Below are positions 48,739-55,827 of a stretch of DNA of 55,827 bases, in pieces. Under the pieces are notes generated by a model that was given only the letters and a program-made list of their open reading frames with translations, ran no database searches and was not told the DNA's origin. The stretch covers positions 1-55,827 of the forward strand of contig JBJTCD010000056.1 of the NCBI GenBank assembly GCA_046091665.1. The letters run 5' to 3'. The position numbers and the translations under genes were made by a program. The first letter of the stretch is position 1, and every line of letters begins with the position of its first letter. This stretch comes from CAIUPE01 sp046091665. GTDB lineage: Bacteria > Pseudomonadota > Alphaproteobacteria > Rhizobiales > Beijerinckiaceae.

Positions 48739-49851
48739 ATGGCGACGCAAAAACTGCTTCTTCTCCCCGGCGACGGTATCGGTCCGGAAGTGATGACGGA
48801 AGTCGAGAAACTCATCAAATGGATGAACAAGACAGGGATGGGTTCGTTCGAAACCGAACGTGATCTTGTTGGCGGCTCGGCCTATGATGCACATAAGGTT
48901 GCGATCACAGATGCGGCGATGAAACTCGCGCATGAATCGGATGCGGTTGTGTTCGGTGCGGTCGGTGGTCCGAAATGGGACAAGGTGCCTTATGAAGCAC
49001 GCCCCGAAGCGGGTCTTCTTCGTTTGCGCAAAGAGCTTGAGCTTTTTGCCAATTTGCGTCCAGCCATTTGCTATCCTGCGCTTGCAGATGCGTCCTCACT
49101 GAAACGTGATCTCGTTGAGGGTCTTGATATCGTCATCGTGCGTGAGCTTACCGGTGGTGTTTATTTCGGCGAGCCGAAAGAAATCGTTACGTTAGAGAAT
49201 GGCGAGAAGCGCGGCGTTGATACTCAAGTTTATACGACTCATGAGATTGAGCGCATTGGTCGCGTTGCGTTCGAAATGGCCCGCAAGCGCAAGAACAAAG
49301 TGACCTCGTCTGAGAAACGCAATGTGATGCGTTCGGGCGTCTTGTGGCATGAAGTGATGTCGGCGCTTCATAAGCGCGAATATCCGGATGTAATGCTCGA
49401 GCACCAGCTTGCCGATGCGCTCGGCATGCAGTTGGTGCGTTGGCCAAAACAATTCGACGTGATCGTCACAGACAATCTCTTTGGCGATATGCTTTCAGAC
49501 GTTGCCGCCATGCTCACGGGTTCACTCGGTATGTTGCCGTCAGCGGCTCTTGGCGCGACCAATGAAAAAACGGGAAAACGCAAAGCGATGTATGAACCCG
49601 TGCATGGTTCCGCGCCTGACATTGCGGGCAAAGGCATGGCCAATCCGATTGCGATGTTTGGATCATTTGCAATGACGCTTCGCTATTCTTTCGGCATGAC
49701 GGATGCAGCTGATAAACTTGAGAAAGCCATCTCCGATGTGCTCGATCAAGGTTTACGCACGAAGGACATTGCCGCCGCAGGTCAAAACGCTGTGAGCACC
49801 GCTGAAATGGGTGAAGCTGTTCTGAAGCAATTGCAGAAGATTGCAGGCTAA
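48739..49851 (+). CDS. leuB: 3-isopropylmalate dehydrogenase
   Basis: This 370-residue NAD-dependent dehydrogenase oxidises 3-isopropylmalate to 2-oxoisocaproate (after decarboxylation). LLPGDGIGPEVM opens the chain; LELFANLRPA, VRELTGGVYFG, DNLFGDMLSDVAAMLTGSLG and EPVHGSAPDIAGKGMANPI are the family signatures. Length is typical. The start has AGGTGCAGC upstream. It is followed 11 bp later by the PLP dehydratase gene and likely shares its transcript. Confidence 0.97.
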   Translation: MATQKLLLLPGDGIGPEVMTEVEKLIKWMNKTGMGSFETERDLVGGSAYDAHKVAITDAAMKLAHESDAVVFGAVGGPKWDKVPYEARPEAGLLRLRKELELFANLRPAICYPALADASSLKRDLVEGLDIVIVRELTGGVYFGEPKEIVTLENGEKRGVDTQVYTTHEIERIGRVAFEMARKRKNKVTSSEKRNVMRSGVLWHEVMSALHKREYPDVMLEHQLADALGMQLVRWPKQFDVIVTDNLFGDMLSDVAAMLTGSLGMLPSAALGATNEKTGKRKAMYEPVHGSAPDIAGKGMANPIAMFGSFAMTLRYSFGMTDAADKLEKAISDVLDQGLRTKDIAAAGQNAVSTAEMGEAVLKQLQKIAG

Positions 49852-49862
49852 GGAATTCGACG

Positions 49863-50801
49863 ATGGCGCTCCCTGTATCACGCGACGCCATCACCGAGGC
49901 GCATCAGCGTATCGCACCCTATATCCGGCGCACACCGCTCATGAAATTGAATGATCGTGCCTTTGATCTCGAATGCGCGGTGACGTTCAAACTTGAGTAT
50001 TTGCAACATGCCGGCAGTTTCAAATCGCGCGGTGCGTTTAACACATTGATCAAGAAGGCAACGTCCAAGACCGCGGTTACCGCAGCATCAGGCGGTAATC
50101 ACGGTGCGGCAGTTGCTTTTGCTGCCCGGGCTCTCGGACTGCCTGCAAAAATCTTTGTGCCGGAAATTTCAGCGCCCATCAAAGTGGCGACCATTCGCAA
50201 TTTTGGTGCAGAAGCGGTTGTTGGCGGTGCGATCTTTGACGACGCTTATGCGGCGTGTCTCGATTATCAAAAACAGTCCGATGCGCTTCTCGTTCACCCT
50301 TTCGACGCGATTGAAACCTTGGAAGGACAAGGCACGATTGGGAAAGAGTGGGAAGAGGATGGTCCGCTCCCCGACACGGTTTTGATCGCGTGTGGCGGCG
50401 GTGGATTGGTTGGCGGTATTGCCTCATGGTGGCACGATAGAGTGAAAATTGTCGGTGTTGAGCCCGAAGGATCACGTTGTCTTCATGCCGCGCTTGAAGC
50501 GGGCGCGCCTCTACCGGTTGAGGTGAAATCAATTGCGGCTGATTCTTTAGGCGCGCGCACTGTTGGCCGTTACGCTTTTGAAATTGCCAAAGAAGCGGTG
50601 GATCATGTCGCTCTCGTTGATGATGCTGCTATTCGTAACGCTCAACAAATTCTGTGGCGTGACTTCCGCATTATGAGCGAACCTGGTGGTGCCGCGGCAT
50701 TGGCTGCTTTGTTGTCGGGTGTTTATAGACCTAAAAAAGGCGAGCATGTCGGCGTGTTGTTGTGTGGAGCCAATGTTGATCCGGCGACGGTGGTCTCATG
50801 A
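49863..50801 (+). CDS. PLP-dependent threonine/serine dehydratase family protein
   Basis: This 312-residue fold-type II PLP enzyme has HAGSFKSRGAFNTL with the PLP lysine at Lys54, AASGGNHGAAVAFAA and the phosphate-binding ACGGGGLVGGIAS. It lacks the C-terminal ACT regulatory domain of biosynthetic IlvA (~500 residues), so it is of the catabolic TdcB/serine racemase type: threonine deamination to 2-oxobutyrate or serine to pyruvate are the likely reactions. Adjacent to leuB, but its role in branched-chain synthesis is not shown. Its stop overlaps the carbonic anhydrase start by four bases (50798-50801). Confidence 0.85.
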   Translation: MALPVSRDAITEAHQRIAPYIRRTPLMKLNDRAFDLECAVTFKLEYLQHAGSFKSRGAFNTLIKKATSKTAVTAASGGNHGAAVAFAARALGLPAKIFVPEISAPIKVATIRNFGAEAVVGGAIFDDAYAACLDYQKQSDALLVHPFDAIETLEGQGTIGKEWEEDGPLPDTVLIACGGGGLVGGIASWWHDRVKIVGVEPEGSRCLHAALEAGAPLPVEVKSIAADSLGARTVGRYAFEIAKEAVDHVALVDDAAIRNAQQILWRDFRIMSEPGGAAALAALLSGVYRPKKGEHVGVLLCGANVDPATVVS

Positions 50802-51484
50802 CAAATAGTTTTCCGCAACGATTGCAAGAGGGCTATCGTGCCTTTGTGGAAGGGCGCCTGCCGCGCGAGCGTGAGCGTTTTGAAGATCTCGCCGCAACCG
50901 GACAAAAACCTGAAATCATGGTGATTGGCTGTTGCGATAGTCGTGTCTCGCCCGAAGTTATTTTTGATGCGCGGCCAGGCGAACTTTTTGTTGTGCGCAA
51001 TGTTGCCAATCTCGTGCCGCCTTTTGAAACGGGCGGACAATTTCATGGCACATCTGCGGCGCTTGAATTTGCCGTGCAAGCGCTTCGTGTCAAACATATC
51101 GTTGTTTTAGGTCACGGTCGTTGTGGTGGTATTCGCGCTTATGCCGATGAACAATCGCAACCGCTCTCGCCTGGTGATTTTATTGGGAAATGGATCAGTC
51201 TCATTGATCCTGTAGCTGCAAAACTCGGCATGCGGAAAGACGAGTCATTTGACGATTATGTCGAGAAACTTGCTCATGCTTCTATTGAGAATACACTCAG
51301 CAATCTGATGACATTTCCGTGCGTGAATATTTTAGCGGGCCGTGGCAAGATTCAATTGCATGGCGCTTATTTCGACGTGTTCTCCGGCGCGCTCAGAATT
51401 CGTAATCCGGAGACGGGCGTTTTTCACGCGGCCATTGATAACGTGCCCGGCCGCGTGTCGCTCTTTCAAGCAGCAGGTGTTTAG
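50798..51484 (+). CDS. Beta-class carbonic anhydrase
   Basis: This 228-residue zinc enzyme hydrates CO2 to bicarbonate. Zinc ligands and the catalytic dyad are present: GCCDSRVSPE (Cys45, Asp47, Arg49) and HGRCGG (His106, Cys109), with DARPGELFVVRNVANLVPP between. It is coupled by an ATGA overlap to the dehydratase gene and its stop overlaps that of the convergent asd gene (51481-51484). Confidence 0.95.
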   Translation: MTNSFPQRLQEGYRAFVEGRLPRERERFEDLAATGQKPEIMVIGCCDSRVSPEVIFDARPGELFVVRNVANLVPPFETGGQFHGTSAALEFAVQALRVKHIVVLGHGRCGGIRAYADEQSQPLSPGDFIGKWISLIDPVAAKLGMRKDESFDDYVEKLAHASIENTLSNLMTFPCVNILAGRGKIQLHGAYFDVFSGALRIRNPETGVFHAAIDNVPGRVSLFQAAGV

Positions 51485-52518
51485 CCTTTTGCCTTCAACA
51501 ATTTGCGATTGTTGAGCGCCTCGGCGATTTGAATGGCGTTCAACGCCGCACCTTTGCGCAGATTGTCGGAGACGCACCAGAAGGCAAGACCGTTTTCAAC
51601 GGTCGAATCTTCGCGGATGCGCGAGATGTAGGTTGCATCTTCACCCGCCGCTTCATGCGGCGTGATGTATCCCCCCGGTTCCCGCTTGTCGATGACAAGG
51701 CATCCCGGAGCCGAACGCAGAATGGTGCGTGCTTCATCTGCAGAAAGGGGCTTTTCCAATTCGATATTCACCGCTTCCGAATGCGAGATAAAGACAGGCA
51801 CGCGCACGCATGTAGCAGTCAGTTTGATTTTCGGATCGAGAATTTTTTTCGTCTCGACCGTCATCTTCCATTCTTCCTTGGTGAATCCGTCTTCCATGAA
51901 CACATCAATATGCGGAATCACATTAAACGCGATGCGCTTTGAAAATTTTTTAACTTTGACTTCGCTTGCCGAGAAGATCGCGCGCGATTGGTTGAAAAGC
52001 TCATCCATCGCGTCTTTGCCCGCACCCGACACGGATTGATAAGTCGAGACCACAACGCGCTTAATGGTTGCGCGATCATGCAAAGGCTTCAACGCCACAA
52101 CAAGTTGCGCGGTCGAACAATTGGGGTTCGCGATGATGTTCAAGCGGTTTGAATCCTTCATGAAGGGTTCAAGCACATGCGCGTTCACTTCTGGCACGCC
52201 AAGCGGCACACGCTCGTCATAACGCCAGCAGGATGAGTTATCGATAACAAGGCAGCCCATCGCGCCGATCTTTGGCGACCATTCTTTCGAGACGCTCGAG
52301 CCCGCAGACATCAAGCAGATATCGGTCTTCGAAAAATCATGATGTTCAAGATTCTGAACTTTCAGAATTTTGTCGCCATAAGAGACTTCAGTGCCGAGGC
52401 TGCGTGCAGAAGCAAGCGCCACCACTTCATCCGCGGGGAATGAACGTTCCGCGAGGATCGACAACATTTCACGACCCACATTGCCCGTGGCGCCGACAAT
52501 TGCGACCTTGAAACCCAT
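51481..52518 (-). CDS. asd: Aspartate-semialdehyde dehydrogenase
   Basis: This 345-residue NADPH-dependent enzyme makes L-aspartate-4-semialdehyde, the branch point to lysine, threonine and methionine. AIVGATGNVGREMLSILAER is the Rossmann motif, the active-site cysteine is Cys134 in NPNCSTAQ, and HSEAVNIE carries the conserved histidine. Converges with the carbonic anhydrase gene with overlapping stop codons. A short possible membrane protein gene precedes it on the same strand. asd close to leuB is a common arrangement in Hyphomicrobiales. Confidence 0.97.
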   Translation of the reverse strand: MGFKVAIVGATGNVGREMLSILAERSFPADEVVALASARSLGTEVSYGDKILKVQNLEHHDFSKTDICLMSAGSSVSKEWSPKIGAMGCLVIDNSSCWRYDERVPLGVPEVNAHVLEPFMKDSNRLNIIANPNCSTAQLVVALKPLHDRATIKRVVVSTYQSVSGAGKDAMDELFNQSRAIFSASEVKVKKFSKRIAFNVIPHIDVFMEDGFTKEEWKMTVETKKILDPKIKLTATCVRVPVFISHSEAVNIELEKPLSADEARTILRSAPGCLVIDKREPGGYITPHEAAGEDATYISRIREDSTVENGLAFWCVSDNLRKGAALNAIQIAEALNNRKLLKAKG

Positions 52519-52627
52519 TTTTGAAATCCTTGCTGCTTGAACTCTTGATCCGCTCCCCTGACGACACCCGACCCTGGGTGGTTTGCTCTCATCCCCTACC
52601 GGGGGGAGAGACCGGAGCAGGGAGACT

Positions 52628-52756
52628 TTACGCGCGCGTTTTCACGCCGCCTGTTTTGGCGGTTTTCGTTTTCTTGAGCGAAGTTGTGAGCGCGTTAAAA
52701 GACATGAGGCCCGTCACAAATAAAAAGATGACGCCGCCACAAATACTGATCTTCAC
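52628..52756 (-). CDS. Possible 42-residue single-span membrane protein
   Basis: A short open frame on the minus strand runs from a GTG at 52756 to a TAA at 52628. The predicted product starts (V/M)KISICGGVIFLFVTGLMS, a clean hydrophobic span of ~18 residues, then turns into a Lys/Thr-rich basic tail (SLKKTKTAKTGGVKTRA). This is a common build for small bacterial membrane proteins. It lies 109 bp upstream of asd in the same direction, inside an otherwise gene-free 267-bp gap. There is no strong ribosome site before the GTG, and an ATG exists only inside the hydrophobic stretch. Function unknown; may be a chance frame. Confidence 0.35.
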   Translation of the reverse strand: MKISICGGVIFLFVTGLMSFNALTTSLKKTKTAKTGGVKTRA

Positions 52757-52785
52757 GTCTTGTCAATCATTGCTTCTGGCGGGGC

Positions 52786-53754
52786 GTGTTGCATGAGCAG
52801 CACTCGACCCTGCAAGAGCGATCCGTTATCACCCCCAGACGCTTTTTTCAGGGATCCGCTCTTTTGTCATCGCCCGCTTCCTCCAGCCTTCTTTTGCGCG
52901 CCGCTCCGATCATTTTCGTGGTCATTTGGTCGACCGGCTGGGTCTCGGCCCGCTATGGCGCCGATTATGCCGATCCTCTGACATTTTTATCGTTGCGCTT
53001 CGCTTTGGCTTTTTTGGCTATGGCCGCGATTGCCATTTTTAGTCGGGCGCAATGGCCAAAGGGCCGCGCGGCGCTTCATGTGATGATGTCGGGCGTTTTG
53101 CTTCACGCGCTTTATCTTGGCGGCGTGTGGTATGCCATTGCACATGGGGTGCCCTCGGGTATTTCGGGCTTGATCGCCGCGATCCAGCCGATTCTCACCG
53201 CAGCGCTCGCGCCGCTTCTGTTGCGAGAGCGCATCGGATTTTTGCAATGGCTTGGCATTGCCGCCGGCTTTGTCGGCATCGCCTTGGTGCTTGAGCCAAA
53301 ACTTGCGACGGTCGATCTCGATCATTTGAACAGCGTGGTTGTTCCTTTAGCGATCAACGCTTTCGCGATGGTTTCGGTGACAGCGGGAACATTTTATCAA
53401 AAACGTTTCATCCCGCAGGGCGATCTGAGAAGTATCACGGCGGTTCAATATATTGGTGCATTTTTGGTTGTTACACCCATCGCATTGTTGACCGAACCTT
53501 TGCATGTGAGCTTTACGCTCGGCTTTTGGCTTGTCATGGCCTGGTCAGTCTTTGCTTTGTCGCTTGGTGCTATTGGGCTACTTTTATTGTTAATCCGGCG
53601 CGGGGCTGTGTCCCGCGCGGCCGCATTGATTTATCTTGTGCCGCCAAGTGTTGCGATCGAAGCCTATTTCGCCTTTGGCGAAACGATGGTTATCACGCAG
53701 ATGCTGGGTATGGGTCTAACTGTCGTCGGCGTCGCGCTCGCAACAAGGCGTTGA
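52786..53754 (+). CDS. DMT superfamily (EamA) transporter
   Basis: This 322-residue inner-membrane protein has ten membrane segments and two EamA domains (FVVIWSTGWVSARYGADYAD at the first helix; LRERIGFLQWLGIAAGFVGI at the end of the first repeat). The frame begins at a GTG (52786), but the first ~40 residues (Gln/Ser/Arg-rich) are not typical; the true start may lie later. It is the fourth EamA protein in this window. No partner gene is evident; it is followed by the host-attachment-family gene after 130 bp. Substrate unknown. Confidence 0.82.
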   Translation: MLHEQHSTLQERSVITPRRFFQGSALLSSPASSSLLLRAAPIIFVVIWSTGWVSARYGADYADPLTFLSLRFALAFLAMAAIAIFSRAQWPKGRAALHVMMSGVLLHALYLGGVWYAIAHGVPSGISGLIAAIQPILTAALAPLLLRERIGFLQWLGIAAGFVGIALVLEPKLATVDLDHLNSVVVPLAINAFAMVSVTAGTFYQKRFIPQGDLRSITAVQYIGAFLVVTPIALLTEPLHVSFTLGFWLVMAWSVFALSLGAIGLLLLLIRRGAVSRAAALIYLVPPSVAIEAYFAFGETMVITQMLGMGLTVVGVALATRR

Positions 53755-53814
53755 CGCGCTCCGAACAAGATAACGCGCATCGTAGATCTACCGACATCCG
53801 GAACGATGAGGCTT

Positions 53815-53832
53815 GAGAGATGATTATCTCTC
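53815..53832. other. Hairpin between the DMT gene and the host-attachment gene
   Basis: GAGAGAT-GATT-ATCTCTC is a perfect 7-bp stem with a 4-base loop, 60 bp after the EamA stop. It lacks a T-run, so termination is uncertain. The rest of the 130-bp gap shows no gene. Confidence 0.35.
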
Positions 53833-53884
53833 TGCGTGTGTGATCATGCATATTTTTGTATGACTGTTTAGAAAAGAGTTTGTG

Positions 53885-54340
53885 ATGGGACTTCCCCTTC
53901 TTTCAGCCGGCACACATGTTCTTATTGGTGACGGCAAAAAAGCTTTTATTCTTTTTAATGAAGGCACGGCCGAGCGTCCGAGCCTTACGGTTGAGACGAT
54001 ACTCAATCACCCCGATCTTCCCACCCGTGATTTGGGTGCCGCGCGTCCCGGTCGTGTTTTTGAGAGTGCTGGCTCGCGACGCGCATCAACCGATGAGACG
54101 GATTGGCATCAAAGAGAGGAAGATCACTTCATACGCGATGTGATGACGCATCTTGTTGATCTGGATCGGCGTGCAAGATTAAGAAAACTTGTTCTCGTCG
54201 CGCCTCCGCGTGCGATGGCCGAACTTCGTCGCGTGTTGCCCTCTTCTTTCGCTTCGCTTGTAACGGCTGAGATTACCAAAGATCTGACAAATCATTCAGT
54301 GACCGCGATCACTGAATTATTGCAAGCCGAAGAACCCTAA
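53885..54340 (+). CDS. Host attachment family protein
   Basis: This ~151-residue protein of the host-attachment/AtsE family (related to bacterial eRF1-like domains) contains THVLIGDGKKAFILFNEGT at the N terminus and LVLVAPPRAMAELRRVLPSS and EITKDLTNHSVTAI at the C terminus. The name comes from plant-associated bacteria, but the family is common in free-living proteobacteria and its biochemical role is unknown. GTG at 53882 and ATG at 53885 are adjacent; ATG is taken. It converges with the SOUL-family gene, 2 bp between stops. Confidence 0.8.
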   Translation: MGLPLLSAGTHVLIGDGKKAFILFNEGTAERPSLTVETILNHPDLPTRDLGAARPGRVFESAGSRRASTDETDWHQREEDHFIRDVMTHLVDLDRRARLRKLVLVAPPRAMAELRRVLPSSFASLVTAEITKDLTNHSVTAITELLQAEEP

Positions 54341-54342
54341 TT

Positions 54343-54984
54343 TTAACGCCCTTCGATGTCTTGCATCACTTCATTACGACGCCAGAAAAAGGGCTTCCAT
54401 GGCGGATCATAGAAGGCATAGGTGGCTTCGCCTTTTGGCTTCAAAGATTTCTTTGTGATGATCGCCGCAAGTTCTTCGCGACGCGCGTTCAAATTGCCTT
54501 CGGTCCAAAGCCCTGAGAATTTAAGAACCGCAACGCGTCGGCTTTTGATTTGTCTAAGCGCAATTCTTTCATCATCAGGTTTCGGCAATGTGCTCATCGT
54601 ATAGGTTTGTGGCATTATAAACCGAATGACCCAGGAAGAACCGTTCCCTGTTTGTGTAACGGGCGCGGTCATTTCAATTTTCTCACCCTTCGACTGCGTT
54701 ACGGGCGCTGTCATTTCGATCTTTGATTGCGACGTGTTGCCACCAAAAATATAACCCGCCAGAACGCGAAAGCCCGTATTCACCGCGCTGTCGCGATCAC
54801 CTTCAATGACAATTTCGGCGACAATATAGGGTGCATAATCGCGCAACTCAAAATCACCCTCACTCACGATGATTTTATACTGAGGCTCTTCAATTTGCGC
54901 CATCGCAGGTCCTGTAATGATCAAGCCGAAGAAGAGCAGCGCGCTCCAAAAGATCGAACATTTAAAACTGAGCGCGCTTCTCAT
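54343..54984 (-). CDS. SOUL haem-binding-like exported protein
   Basis: This 213-residue protein has a signal peptide (SIFWSALLFFGLIITGPAMA, cleavage near residue 29) followed by a SOUL/HBP domain: EEPQYKIIVSEGDFELRDYA, GYIFGGNTSQSKIEMTAPVT, FIMPQTYTMSTLP and FYDPPWKPFFWRRNEV. SOUL proteins bind haem in animals; for bacterial members haem binding is unproven. The domain has the same fold as GyrI-like domains, of which an exported example lies at 19.7 kb. Upstream of it, 3 bp away, is the DUF1993 gene in the same direction. Confidence 0.85.
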   Translation of the reverse strand: MRSALSFKCSIFWSALLFFGLIITGPAMAQIEEPQYKIIVSEGDFELRDYAPYIVAEIVIEGDRDSAVNTGFRVLAGYIFGGNTSQSKIEMTAPVTQSKGEKIEMTAPVTQTGNGSSWVIRFIMPQTYTMSTLPKPDDERIALRQIKSRRVAVLKFSGLWTEGNLNARREELAAIITKKSLKPKGEATYAFYDPPWKPFFWRRNEVMQDIEGR

Positions 54985-54987
54985 CGC

Positions 54988-55494
54988 TCAATAGACTCCA
55001 AGGAAATCGCGTTTTGTAAGTTCAACGCCATTATGGCGTAAAATGTCATAGGCGGTTGTGGTGTGGAAAAAGAAATTCGGCAACGCACCGTGACGGAGAT
55101 AGATAAGCGCATTGAACACGCGTGGCTCCGGCCGCATCGGTACGGTTATGTCACGGCTTTCAGCGCCAACAAATTTTTCCTTCGGGATTGAGGTGATGAA
55201 CGAGATTGTTTTAGCGATACGCGCATCTAAATCTTCAAAGCTCGCTTCGGTATCCGCATAACTCGGGACTTCGACGCCCGCGATGCGTGCCGCGCCGCCT
55301 TTGGCAAAATCAGAAGCCAACTGAACCTGTCTTGTGAGAGTGAACATGTCGGGAAAGAGGCGAGCCGAAAGAAAGACTTGCGGTTCGATCTTGCGGGCCT
55401 CGGCATGGGCGGCCGCTTTTTTCAACACGGCGGCGAGCGCCTCAAGTGATTGCACAAAAACCGGAACGGAAAGATCATAAAGGCTAAGCGACAT
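54988..55494 (-). CDS. DUF1993 domain-containing protein
   Basis: This 168-residue helical protein of the DUF1993 family (DinB-like four-helix fold) starts MSLSLYDLSVPVFVQSLEAL and includes ARLFPDMFTLTRQVQLASDF and LRHGALPNFFFHTTTAYDIL. ATG at 55494 is chosen because AGGAG is 7 bases upstream. It is followed 3 bp later by the SOUL-like gene and is probably co-transcribed. Function unknown; DinB-like proteins often bind a metal via histidines, and HTTTAYDIL supplies one. Confidence 0.85.
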   Translation of the reverse strand: MSLSLYDLSVPVFVQSLEALAAVLKKAAAHAEARKIEPQVFLSARLFPDMFTLTRQVQLASDFAKGGAARIAGVEVPSYADTEASFEDLDARIAKTISFITSIPKEKFVGAESRDITVPMRPEPRVFNALIYLRHGALPNFFFHTTTAYDILRHNGVELTKRDFLGVY

Positions 55495-55673
55495 ATTCAA
55501 ACTCCTTGCTGTCGAGCGCTGACATTGTCATGGAATGATACGCGCGAACAGGCCCTTGGACGCCTCTTTTATGAGCCAGTCCGCGCACGGAACCGGCTTG
55601 CTTTTGGCGCTGAAAGACACTATCCCGACGCCATCCACAGGGTCTGGCGGAATAATGCCGCCCCAGGCCTCGG

Positions 55674-55749
55674 GGGGCTGTAGCTCAGTTGGGAGAGCGC
55701 CTCGTTCGCAATGAGGAGGCCAGCGGTTCGATTCCGCTCAGCTCCACCA
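55674..55749 (+). tRNA. tRNA-Ala (anticodon CGC)
   Basis: This 76-nt gene folds into a standard cloverleaf: acceptor stem GGGGCTG (55674-55680) with CAGCTCC, D arm TAGCTCAGTTGGGAGAGC, anticodon loop TTCGCAA giving anticodon CGC (alanine, GCG codons), T arm with GGTTCGATTCC, and CCA encoded (55747-55749). A possible terminator stem CCATTTTC (55747-55754) / GAAAATGG (55776-55783) follows. Nothing is seen after it in the last 78 bases of the window; the 173 bp before it (from 55501) hold no gene I can support. Confidence 0.95.
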
Positions 55750-55827
55750 TTTTCTTCAATAAAATCAAAGTTTTTGAAAATGGCATCTTTCTCGGATTGA
55801 GTGCCGAAAAAGTTATAAAGAGTTATA

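Noticed and set aside
52521..52796. 91-codon plus-strand frame in the asd/DMT gap
   Set aside because: No ribosome site, no domain, mixed composition. The minus-strand short membrane frame in the same gap is more plausible.
55674..55827. tRNA-Ala as attachment site of an integrated element
   Set aside because: Only 78 bp follow the tRNA and no duplicate of its 3' end or integrase gene is visible in the window.
1..55827. CRISPR arrays, rRNA genes, insertion sequences or prophage genes
   Set aside because: No regularly spaced repeats, rRNA sequence, transposase, integrase or phage structural genes were seen on reading both strands.

Overview
The window is a 55.8 kb piece of an alphaproteobacterial chromosome, most likely of the order Hyphomicrobiales (Rhizobiales). 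This rests on gene content and order: dapF-mtaB with ftsY nearby, rplS-leuC-leuD-leuB followed by asd, bolA-dnaJ-cobS-cobT near rpmB, an IalB-family protein, a Suv3-like helicase next to a DUF3108 gene and rpmB, and two intergenic palindromes of the GCATGATC...GATCATGC kind common in rhizobial genomes. The species cannot be named from the sequence. There are about 56 protein genes and one tRNA; no rRNA, CRISPR array, transposase or integrase was found.

Region 1 (1-10.9 kb) is the main metabolic accessory block. It opens with the end of a PotABC-type ABC importer (ATPase tail and two permeases). On the opposite strand lie two adjacent gene groups. The first, phnW-phnA-phnY, encodes a complete route from 2-aminoethylphosphonate through phosphonoacetaldehyde and phosphonoacetate to acetate and phosphate. 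Its probable DeoR-family regulator is just upstream, and similar direct repeats precede both transcription units. The second is an unusual run of a MocR/GntR-aminotransferase regulator, acetate kinase and an agmatinase-family ureohydrolase, with an operator-like array in front of it. A strong bidirectional terminator separates it from the transporter genes.

Region 2 (10.9-24.6 kb) is mostly housekeeping: a DMT transporter, RNA 2',3'-cyclic phosphodiesterase, pterin dehydratase, an ECF sigma factor with no adjacent anti-sigma, an IalB-like exported protein, rlmN, ftsY, an RluA-type pseudouridine synthase, mtaB, dapF, an exported GyrI-like protein, a metallo-beta-lactamase-fold hydrolase, pyrophosphatase and a large MscS channel.

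Region 3 (24.6-36.4 kb) holds the Suv3-like helicase, DUF3108 protein, L28, a YhhQ queuosine-precursor transporter, the cobaltochelatase genes cobS/cobT, a J-domain protein and BolA. Two toxin-antitoxin modules sit among them. One, HigBA-like, lies between two copies of a 21-bp repeat that is the 3' end of cobT, which looks like the scar of a precise insertion. The other, BrnTA-like, has an unusually long toxin/antitoxin overlap.

Region 4 (36.4-46 kb) has a divergent pair of DMT transporters, a His-rich CobW-family GTPase, two acyl-CoA synthetases that converge on a 118-bp inverted-repeat element, and an Lrp-type regulator divergent from putA. Region 5 (46-55.8 kb) has rplS, leuCDB, a PLP-dependent dehydratase, beta-carbonic anhydrase, asd, another DMT transporter, a host-attachment-family protein, a SOUL haem-binding-like protein, a DUF1993 protein and tRNA-Ala(CGC).

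No wholly novel machine is evident. The points most worth checking are the flanked HigBA insertion, the MocR-ackA-ureohydrolase operon beside the phosphonate operon, the candidate DeoR and LexA sites, the overlapping BrnTA genes, and a possible 42-residue membrane protein upstream of asd.
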